NCBI GenBank assembly: GCA_963662175.1 | Contig: OY759223.1 | Span: 19,879,460-19,943,459, forward strand | Length of the DNA stretch: 64,000 nucleotides | Reading direction: 5' to 3' | Source: Aradus depressus | Taxonomy: Eukaryota; Arthropoda; Insecta; Hemiptera; Aradidae | Shown: positions 44,201 to 56,200 of the stretch, in pieces | Layout of the letters: each line of letters starts with the position of its first letter | Numbering within the stretch: the first letter of the stretch is position 1 | Translations under genes and position numbers: made by a program | The notes under the pieces: model-generated | What the model saw: the letters and a program-made list of their open reading frames with translations, nothing else | Databases searched by the model: none | What the model was told of the DNA's origin: nothing

Positions 44201-47200
44201 TGGCTTCACAGGAACCAATTATAAACTCTTCCGGATCTACTCCCATTATCAGTATCTAAAAATGTTTTCATACAATTAACGAAATTACATCGTAAACTGT
44301 TAATCACTAATTACAAATTATATTTTAATGAACCAAATATAAAAATGCCAACTAATCTATAATTAATTTTCTATTCTTCATGCTAACAATTTTTTCTTAT
44401 CAATCAATTTTTTTTTAATTGCAGAACTATTTTAGATTTAGATGGGAGTACCTCCCAAAATATAAATAGAAGAAATGAGACGGGGTTAGAATCAAAATGG
44501 TTCAAGTGACATTTTAGAAAATTTTTCGTTAAGTGCATAATCGGGTACAAAAATAATAGTTCTGTTCAGGAAAAAAATTGTACAAGTAAAATCCTAGCCA
44601 GTGCTGAGATCTAGTGGCAAATCACTTATACCATTTTGGTGACATGAACAAGTAACTTAAACGTATCAATAGTGACCTTGAAATTAAGATTTTTATTCAA
44701 TTTTATGGCTTGCTAACAGCAACTTTCACCATAAAAGCAGAAGACTAAATATTTCTGGTTTCGATAAATTATAGATTTTTTAAATCAGTTAAGCACTTAA
44801 TACACATTTTCTTAGTTCTAAGTTTTAAAAATGTCAATTAGATCATTTTGATTCCAGTCAAATTAGAGCTGTGATAAATGGATATGTTATTAATAAGCTG
44901 TTTTTTTTCATCGTTTTCAAGCTAATCAGTTTTGATCAGTTTTAAATGGGACACCCTGTATTAGATGAATTCAGAATTCATTAGATTACATAAAAATTTA
45001 ACTTATAGATTAAAATGCACATTGAAATAATAATAACAAATAATAATATTTAATTTTTAATAATTATTACCTATACTCTTCAGTAGTTGAGTCAATTTCG
45101 AAATCGGGATTTTCAAAAATAATTTTAAATCTTTCATCTTCCATAAGACTTGGCATTTTCTTCTTCTTTGGCACTCGAGCTTCGTCCATTATTTTCAAAG
45201 CTAATTCCTTATTTACTTTTGGTAACAGCTGTATAATAAAATAGAATAAAAACACAAATTAAATGACATAGTAAAATGCAGGGAAGTAAGTACCATCAAT
45301 TTTATCCCAATACATAAGATGTTAAATTGTTAATTTACTATTTTAAAAAAATTGTAAATTTTTTAAAATGTTATATCTGATTGCAACCTCGAAAGCCGGG
45401 TAGCATATTATAATAAAATATGTAAGAGGTCAGATAATCATTTCACACATCAGCCATCTTTACATATGAAGGGTTCCATTGACGAACGTTCGCGATAAGT
45501 TGAACTGAGGTTTAGGTTTAAGCGTTCTGTAATAATTAGTCGTTATTCAATATTATTATCAAAGCAGTACAGCTAATTTACGTCTCGACAGCTTCAAGTG
45601 GGACCGAAGGATTTGTCAAAATATCTAGATAAGTTGGAGGGGGCTTCCTTAGAAAAGAGCTAAATGAACAAATAGAACTGAACCATTCCCCCCTTCTTAA
45701 TTTAAATATCAAATAGCTAAGAGTCTTGATGATTGTGGAAAGGTTTTGCCAACTGACATTCAGAGAATACTATAATTTTTCATTTGATGTTTTAATTTGT
45801 CTTTAAATTCTATGTATTTGTTTTTATTCACTTTAATATTATTATATTTTACATTTATATAATTCATGAGTCATACCTATATAAATACCAACACTTTACT
45901 GTTAGATTCGCTTTATTAGATTTATATATATATATATTTTCTTTCTTTTTTATTTTATATTTATTATTATCTTGTAAATATCTGTTTATTGGAATGTATA
46001 GAGTAACAAAAACAAGGGATTCCCCGTCATTACCTAAAAACCCCCTCCATAACTGTACCTTCTACCCTGTCAACCAATTCTGTCAGTTTGTAAGTGACTC
46101 TTGATAATGCATTGACACGGCGAAACTAGTTGAGTATTTGAGAATATATAGTGAAGTTTGACAAAGAAATTGTGTATTTTAATTATCTATTCTTAGAAAA
46201 GAGCTTATAGTGCGCATACAGAGGCTGCGGAAAAGATGATGTATTGAGGATCATCTATCAGACCCAGGTTGAAAAGAAATTAAAAGGATACTTTTCTACG
46301 TTAATGTTAACAATGAATTTACATAACACATTTTAAAGGAACAAATACCATTTTTCAGTTATATAAATTAGTACAAACGAATACACATCTTCAGATGATA
46401 AATAAACAAATAGAGCGCATTATAGCCGTTGGAACCTTGATAAATATTGTATCTAACTCGTAGTTCGCAAAGAAACATTAGTACAAACGAATACACATCT
46501 TCAGATGATAAATAAACAAATAGAGCGCATTATAGCCGTTGGAACCTTGATAAATATTGTATCTAACTCGTAGTTCGCAAAGAAACATTAGTACAAACGA
46601 ATACACATCTTCAGATGATAAATAAACAAATAGAGCGCATTATAGCCGTTGGAACCTTGATAAATATTGTATCTAACTCGTAGTTCGCAAAGAAACATTA
46701 GTACAAACGAATACACGTCTTCAGATGATAAATAAACAAATAGAGCGCATTATAGCCGTTGGAACCTTGATAAATATTGTATCTAACTCGTAGTTCGCAA
46801 AGAAACATTAGTACAAACGAATACACATCTTCAGATGATAAATAAACAAATAGAGCGCATTATAGCCGTTGGAACCTTGATAAATATTGTATCTAACTCG
46901 TAGTTCGCAAAGAAACATTAGTACAAACGAATACACATCTTCAGATGATAAATAAACAAATAGAGCGCATTATAGCCGTTGGAACCTTGATAAATATTGT
47001 ATCTAACTCGTAGTTCGCAAAGAAACATTAGTACAAACGAATACACATCTTCAGATGATAAATAAACAAATAGAGCGCATTATAGCCGTTGGAACCTTGA
47101 TAAATATTGTATCTAACTCGTAGTTCGCAAAGAAACATTAGTACAAACGAATACACATCTTCAGATGATAAATAAACAAATAGAGCGCATTATAGCCGTT

Positions 47201-50200
47201 GGAACCTTGATAAATATTGTATCTAACTCGTAGTTCGCAAAGAAACATTAGTACAAACGAATACACATCTTCAGATGATAAATAAACAAATAGAGCGCAT
47301 TATAGCCGTTGGAACCTTGATAAATATTGTATCTAACTCGTAGTTCGCAAAGAAACATTAGTACAAACGAATACACATCTTCAGATGATAAATAAACAAA
47401 TAGAGCGCATTATAGCCGTTGGAACCTTGATAAATATTGTATCTAACTCGTAGTTCGCAAAGAAACATTAGTACAAACGAATACACATCTTCAGATGATA
47501 AATAAACAAATAGAGCGCATTATAGCCGTTGGAACCTTGATAAATATTGTATCTAACTCGTAGTTCGCAAAGAAACATTAAATTATTTGAAGTGGTTCGT
47601 ACTCACCTTAAGTTGTACTCTAGAATCTCCGCAAGATTCCACTTTCTCCCTGATCTTCTTCTTCTTGTACTCTTCATAGTTGAAAGGTTGTGCCAAATCT
47701 TTGGCTTTATTGTAAAGACGTATATTCATGAAGTAGCCATGCATATAAGCCCTCAGCATCTGGGAGCCTTGAAATAAAAACAAGTATTAGTTGATATTTC
47801 ATGTTTTAATTCTGTGTTAAAATGATATAATAAGTGTAAACACTTTTATTTTGTTTAGTGAATCACCGGCAATGTACTTCCCCAGAACAAATAAATCTAT
47901 TAAGATTTTGCTCTCCTTTTAAAACCAATTGACCGTTTTGACTAAAAATTAATAGTTGACTCACACTGGGACTTCTGAATCCTGAAATTAAATTGCATGT
48001 CCATATATTTATTACATCGGCAGTCATTAGGTTTTTTCAATTGAGCCCCGTTCCTTCTCTTGTTTAGTCAACCATCATTGTATTTTATTTTATTCACATT
48101 TATATAGATTTTTTTTTTTTGTACATATTTTCTTTTATCTATATAGATCCTTTTTTTTCTTCATAATTAAGCTGTTTTTCATGTTAATCTTTTGTTCTAT
48201 ACAGTATCTATATAGTAAAATCCTTTTATAACGATTCCTGATATAACGATTTTCCGGATATAACGATGTAAAACCCGTATCTAGTTTGCTTTGCTATTTA
48301 AAAGTGAAAAAATAAATTCGGATATAACGATCTAAAACATAAGAAAACGTTGTTTTTTCATTCCGATTATAACGATATATGATGAACGAATACATACGCA
48401 CATACATATATAATTGGGTAAAACAGTATGAGTTTTGAACGAATGAAAAATACGAACATTATAGAAAAGGGTTTTAAACACGGTTCTTGTTTACTCTTTC
48501 CGAGCGCAATGAGTCATTCCACTTCCCCCTTGTCGAATTTTCTTCGAACTCCCTTCTTCCCTTCTATTGCGTATATACCTAGTTTCAGATTAGTCTTTCC
48601 TTTGCCTCCGTAGGGATCCTGTCAGTATAAAAATTGAATTGAAAATGACTTCGAACAAACGTCGCGCATTTTCTATTGAAGAAAAAGTGAAAATCATAAA
48701 TAGGATTGAGAAAGGAGAAACAATCAAAAACTTCGAATTTCCCAGACTACGATATCGACAATCTGGAAATCCAGAGACAAAATCAAAGAAACGTTTGAAA
48801 AATATGTGACTTTGAAAAAAAAAAAAAAACTTAGAAGCAGCCAACATCAAGATCTAGAAGACACACTTCTTAAATGGTTTAAGGTCCAAAGAAGCCGAAA
48901 TATCCCAATCAGCGGCCCCATTCTGCAGGAAACGGCTAATGAATTGGCTCTTTTGCTGGGAAAAGAAGACTTTAGAGTGTACTCATGTGTATACATAATT
49001 TATGTATACAGTTACAAATGTATGTAGTAGATGTATGTAGTAGTAAATTTTAAAAAGTAAATAAAAATATGTAAACTTTCTCGTTATGATCATCGTAAAA
49101 CACCTTTTTTTTACTAACAAGCCCATACATTTGTATGTAGGTTTAACAGTTTGGTTCCGGATATAACGATGTATTTTTCTTGGTCCCTTGAATATCGTTA
49201 TAACCAGATTTTACTGTATTTATAACTGTCTAGTTTTTCTCCAATGTAGCACTAATATATTTATCTGTATTTATTTCCTTGTACGTCATACTGATACTAT
49301 ATTTCATTGCTTCCTTTTCTTTTTGACTCTGTATGTATTTATTCTTAGGGGACCTCGGTCCCAGAATAAACAAATTTATTTTCATTTCATTCTCTGATCT
49401 CCCCTTTCCCTACTGCCAAATCCGCAAGTTGGAAGAGAAACGGCCTTCCAGGTGACATTTATTGCATATATTGCCTAAACCATAGAAGATGTATGAAAAT
49501 GAAGTATAGAAGAATTGGCAGAAAAAAAATCAGCGATAGCAAATACCTATCTAAGATTTTTTATCACTATAATATATTATATGTCTGTAATTTTGTTTTT
49601 GTAACAAGTTAGCGATTTTGTTGTTGAAATTTTATATGTAGGCATCCTTATAAGCCCAATTCAATCATAGGCGATGTGGCACCAAAAATTTTGAATGGAG
49701 GGGGAAGTAAAAAAATCAGGGCCTCAAAATCATTGAAAATATCAACTTTCTAAAATCATGTAATAACTGAGCTGCTTAAAGATACTCCGGGCGAAGCCGG
49801 GTAACCTGTTAGTAGTACATAACACGTCGAACTTACCAACAAGATGTGTCAGGTTGAGCTCGTTCAATTCTTTCTTGGTAACAAATTTATAATCATCATA
49901 GATTTCTTCCACTTTGCTCTCCTCCAGTTCTTCAGTCAGATTGTCCAAGAAGGAGCACCATCTAGGGGCGGGTCCCAATGATGGAACATAGTAGGAGAAT
50001 ATCTTGGGACTTTCGTTGGCAATGAAGAGAAGGCCAGAATTGGGAACGTGGCAGAGGTTGTTGAAGGCTGTCCCTTCGCTTGACTGGATCGATGTGAACA
50101 GCTTCCCCTGAAATAATACAATAGTTAGGTAGCTACTATGACTCATGCCCGGGCTTTAACTACGTGGTTATATCGCCTACGACCAGAGCGCACTTTCGTC

Positions 50201-53200
50201 ACTCCTGTGGACATTAGCCTTACTCTACTATGGGAAATTTTGCCTACACTAAAGTATTCAACTAAAGTAGATAGGGGTATTTAACGAGTACCTGACGTCG
50301 TACAGGCTCGGGACCATCGCTTAACTCCCATCGTCCCATTAGAAGGACGGCGTTTATTTTACCTCCCGAATAAAATAAACTAAAGGCCTCGGCCAAACCC
50401 TCAAACTTAAGCTCAGTAAGCAAGCACACATACCACTGAGCAACCGGCGCCTTTAAAACCAATCGATCAGTTGGCTTAAAAATCAATAGTTGACTTGCAA
50501 AGGGTCTACTGAATCCTCCTACGTTGTTGTGACGATCCATTACAACGAGAGTTATTAGGCTTTTTGAGTTAGATGATTCAGAAGTTCATAAGTGGACGGT
50601 GTTCTGCGTGTATGTGTACCCACAAAAAGTTGATTTTGAGATATTCAAGTTTTAAGATTTATGGTTAAAACTCGTTATAGTAGCAAATAATAATGAATAG
50701 ATATGAATAAGTTTGACATCTATACATTTCTGAGAGTGTAAAAATTATGTTTTTTCAAGTTCAATTTAATATTTATTCATTTCCAATCCAAACCCCAACT
50801 CATCCATATTATATTAATGATGAAGAAAAAACCAATACCATTTAACTAAATTTTCTAAACAAATCAACAAATATTTCGATAAAAATTTGAAAATCAAAAA
50901 TTTAATTATATCAAAAATTATTCTTAAAATTGAAAATATTTATAAGTAATTTTTGTGAATCAATCTGTTCATGATTTCATATCGCAAAACGTTTTAATTT
51001 TCTTAACAGATTTTTGTGAATTAAACCATATTGAAGCTTAATGATTTTACAAGATGACTGCATGTATAACTCAAAATCCGATTTTTGTGGGGTTAACACA
51101 TATATGCAGAACGTTCAAGTAAGGCACGTACAGATTGTTACGATATGTGCGCTATCATATCAAAATTTTCGTCGAGAAGAGCTCGAAAATATATGTAGTA
51201 TACATATATTTTTGTTTTTGGGAGAGGAGAAAGTTCGCGACCACCAGTGGTTGCTCCCGGCCCGCCTAAACCTCACTTAAGCACTAATCAGATCCCAAGT
51301 TCCCTAAAAATAGACGGGTGATGTTACACAAAAGCAAGTTGCACCCGAAACAATAAAGAGCAATAATAAAGAGAAAGGAGAAAGGTTTTTATTTTTTGTA
51401 AGCGCAGGTCAAGTAATATAAAGCAAAGTTACTCCCAGGCAACGCCCGTTAACCTGCTAGTGTATAACGTCAACTCATCGATCCGAGCCCCTGACGAGAC
51501 GAATTGAATAATATACCCTAGACACCAAAATAATCCAGTGCCAACTTACATCATTTTTGTTCCAGATTTTAAGTATAAACTTGTCCATAGAGAGGACATA
51601 GTCCTGGAAGAAGGCGAGGTCCCGGATGGGCTCCCCGTACATGTGATCCTTGATGAGGTACGGCTTGTCAGACCTTAGATCGTAGAGGAGTACCTGACCT
51701 GAGCCTGTTGAGGTGCCTAGTGTGAGGGCACCCTCCATCGTTAGCCCTGTCACCGAGGGAAAACTTTCCACCCTGTCAACAAACATAAACATAACAAATA
51801 CAAGTTGAGAAACACGGACATATTCAAGTATACATATCCGACACATTTTATACAATTCTATTAACGTAGTTCCGGAGATCACCATGGAGATGTTTAAATT
51901 CCAGGCCTCATATTATGCTGAATTTGTCATAAAATTGAAGTAGAGTTAAAAACATAAGGAAAAACTACGTTTTCTTTTTTTTAATATTATCTAATTCACA
52001 AGATGTATAAAATATAAGCGAGTATTTTCGGAGAGGGCGCCGGTAGCTCAGTGGTATGCGTGCTTGACTTCTGAGCTCAAGGTCGTGGGTTCGTAGCCCG
52101 ACCGAGGCCCTTAGTTTATTTTATCTGGGAGGTAAAATAAACTTAAGCACGCCGTCCTTCGGATGGGACGTTAAGCGATGGTCCCGAGCCTGTACGATGT
52201 CAGGTACTCGTTAAAGACCCCTACCCTAGATGAATAAAAATTTAGGGTAGGCAAAATTTAGGACTCCCACAGTAGAGTCGGGCTCATGTCCACCAGAGTG
52301 ACGAAAGAGCGCTCTGGTAGTAGGCGATATGACCTCGTAGTTAAAGCCCGGGCATGAGTCATAAAACCTAAAACCTAAAAAAAAAGCCTCGACTTAACAT
52401 AAAAGTTTTAGTATTAGTTAAGTCTTGGCTGAAGATGGTAGCAATACCGAAAGTACTCCCATATATTTTATATATCTTGTGAAATAGACAATATTTTTAA
52501 AAAAACATTCTTTTTTTATGTTTCTAAGTGTTTCACAATATCTCAGTGAAAATGTTGAGATGAAAGTATCATGAAGTAGAATTGTTTGATGATTTCAATA
52601 AAAGAGAGATGTTTCTTGATTATTCCCGGCAGATCTTCCAGAGGTATTGGCCACACGACATTTTGGTTCGACTACACAACCTTTCCTCAGGTCACAGTAA
52701 TTCAACAACAAATAAACCGAAATAGAGAAAGTTGATTTAAAGGAAAAGAAACTGAAATGAAACTCAAAATTTGCCATGCCGATAACTCTGAGTTATAAAC
52801 TAGAGAGAGGTTTTTAGAATAAAGTTAAATTAAAATAACCAATAGAATATTTTTTTTGTGTGGGGGGGGGGGGGGGGGGATGGATATCGACTTCTTGCAT
52901 TCTTCCTCTCTCTCCCTCGCGCCAATTTCCATTTACAATGATTTTGATAAGAAAAGTTCTAAAATACAGTGGTCCAACTTCAATGTGACACCCTTTTCGG
53001 CTAAAAAAATTAAAACAAACACCAATATGCACTAGTTTTTATCCTTACTTAAAATATATCATTCATCAAAAATCTATCTCTATGCCCTTCATCAAACATT
53101 TTTTGTTTACAATAGAATCTTTCAATACTGAAACTGAATCTGTTGAGAAAAAGGAATTATACAAAATTTCTGAAAATATTTAAGGCGACGCAAATTTTAA

Positions 53201-56200
53201 TAGAAATGAAAAATTGTATTTATCTGTAAGTAAAGATGTGAGTTGGGTGTGTAGTCCTCCAAGGCGTAGGGGGAGGTTCAATAATGGATTTCAAATCAGG
53301 ATAAAAAATAGTTTTGTTAGTTATTATGACTCACGCCCGGGCTTTAACTATGAGGTCACATCGCCTACTACCAGAGGGCTCTTTCGTCACTATGGTGGAC
53401 ATGAGCCCGTCTTTGATATGACAGTCCCATCCTTACACCTCTCAGATAAAAAAGCTAAGGGCCTCGGTCGGATTTCGAATCTGGGATTTTGAGCTCAGTA
53501 AGCAGCGGGCATACCACTGACTACTGACTAAAAATAATGTTTGTTTCATGTTTGTAAATGCAACCGTCTCGATGGAAATAGGGTGTCGCGTATTTGGGCC
53601 AGCCTATATACATAATTGTTTTCATTAGGAAGTGAGGAAGATACTCGTTACTCTTTGTCCGGGCAACGCACGTAATCAGTTTCAGGTAGTATAATGCAAA
53701 GTAATATAATAATCAACTAGTGTGTAATAATCTCACCTCACCAATACAATATTTATGATAACAATAGATAAATGATGAGACTGGACTTACTGAGTAGCGT
53801 CAGAGAGACAGGAGCGGGCGACATCCAGAGTGGCAGCCCTGCTCTTGGAGCGGGGGTCCCAGGCCTCCACAGTCCCCTCCTGCGTCCCCACACAGATCAA
53901 CTGATGTGCAGAGTTGATGGCTATCTTGTTGATCGACCCAGCTCCTGTCTGCATCGGATTCAGGAACTGACCTCGCTCCATGTTGAAACGGTACAGTTCT
54001 GGACTGCAACAAATACACAATATTTAATAACAAATAAATAAATAAAAACCTTATATTATTCAGTCAATCTAGTAAAAAAGTGAAAACTTTACAGAAAAAA
54101 TTTAACAGAAATAAAAAAGTGGCATAGAACGACGTCTTAAGCGCGCTGGATTGGGGAGGAGCTCGCATGCAACGAAAACTAGACGCAATTTGAAAGCATA
54201 TATCTTCGAAACATATAATTGTAAAGTAATACATAATACATCATTAGGAGTGGGGATTTAGTATTATAGACACCTAGGTGGGGGCCTACTGAAGGGGAGA
54301 CATTTTCCAGCTATCAAAATGTCCTCAGATGTGAGGTAGAACTAATACGAACAAAACTATAGCGCTCTAAATGATGTTGAATAAATTTGTATAGGAAACA
54401 GAGTAATGTTTGTTATTGTTACTTTGAATCATGCCCGGGCTTTAACTATGTGGTCATATCGCCTACCAGAGCACTCTTTCGTCACTCTGTTGGGCCAAGC
54501 CCGACTCTACTATGAGAGTCCTAAAATATTGTCTTTATTCTCCAGGAGTAGAGGGTCTTTAACGAGTACCTGACATCGTACAGTACTCCCATCCGAAGGA
54601 CGGTCTGGTCAAAGATTTTTTACCTAATAGATAAAAAACCTAAGGGCCTCGACCGGGTTTCGAACACGCGATCTTGAGCTCAGTAAGCAAGCATGGATAC
54701 CACTGAGCTACCGGCACCCTCCAGAGTAATCTATATATATTTTTTAATTTGTTGTCATGCGTTATGACAACATATTAAAAAATATGTTTTATAGTTGTTT
54801 TTTTTTTTTTAATAAAAATATTAGTTGACTGGTGAATATGTGAAGCTGACTTCTTCCCTTAGATTTTTACAAAATATTAGCTGAATTATCACTATAGAGT
54901 AGTTCCATATTTGAAATACAAGTACAGGAGACATAAATTGAGAAAAAAATATCTGACGTGACCATAACATTTCTTATATATAACATTTTAACAAAAATAA
55001 CAGAATAACAGAAATAACATATAATAGCATATATTAATAACAATAATGTAGATGTTGATTAGCGACTATAGATTCTAATTGTAGGAATATTGAGGGTCAG
55101 TCAAAGATAGAAGAAATCAGGCAACACTATTCAAACGCCAACGTTTCAATATATTTTATATCATCATCAGGGCCTACAAACATGGGGGGGGGGGGGGGGG
55201 GGGGGGGATCTAGATTAGAATCACAGTTTAGTAATGTATTCATAGTTAATTTTAATTTGTATTAGTGTACTTTCATGTTTATGGTTAACAATGTATCTAT
55301 ATTTAATTTTAATGTTTAGTAATGTATTCATAATAAGTCAGGTTCAATTTTTAACTTGTTACAATGTCTATTTTAACGTTCAGTAATGTTTATCAACACA
55401 CTAATGTTGTTTAATTGTGATTCTAATCTTGATTCCCCCCTATGTTTGTAGGCCCTGATGATGATATAAAATATATCGAAACGTTGGCGTTTGAATAGTG
55501 TTGCCTGATTTCTTCCATCTTTGACTGACCCTCAATATTCCTACAAATAACAATAATATAATTATAGAAATAACAGAATAACATTTCTTATAGAACGATT
55601 ATACTGATCACTTCATCCGCCACTTCCAAATAAGGTTTTGGCAACAGCGGGTTTAGGCATAGCGTAATTCTGAAATTGATTTTTTTACACCCAGTAATAC
55701 AAAAATTGAAATTATGCCATTATACTTGAAATTAAACAAGTAATTAATTTGAGAGGGAGGCGTCGGGCGAGATCTGTAAAATCGTGGTGAGTATAAGAAA
55801 GTCATATCTTAACATGAGATATTTCTTTCTCAATTTATGGCATATAACAGGAGAATATTCGTTTTACATTCCCAATGTATGTATTTCTATTTTCCTCAAT
55901 ACCAGAGTTGGGCTTAGTCATTAATATTTTCCATCGATTGACGAATCAAACTAAAAAGTTCGTGATTATTTTAGTTATGACTAAATCAATCAAGATTGGA
56001 ATAGATAATTAAAATACACAATTTCTTTGTCAAACTTCACTATATATTCTCAAATACTCAACGTGTTTCGCCGTGTTAAGGCATTATCAAGAGTCACTTA
56101 CAAACTGTTTCACTTACAACAGTTTGTAAGTGACTCTTGATAATGCCTTAACACGGCGAAACTAGTTGAGTATTTGAGAATATATAGTGAAGTTTGACAA

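Noticed and set aside
46371..47580. CRISPR-like regular array
   Set aside because: The whole 110-bp unit is repeated; there are no variable spacers. It is a minisatellite in an intron.
52040..52112. Functional tRNA gene
   Set aside because: The A and B boxes are clear, but the acceptor stem does not close and the same SINE body follows in every copy.
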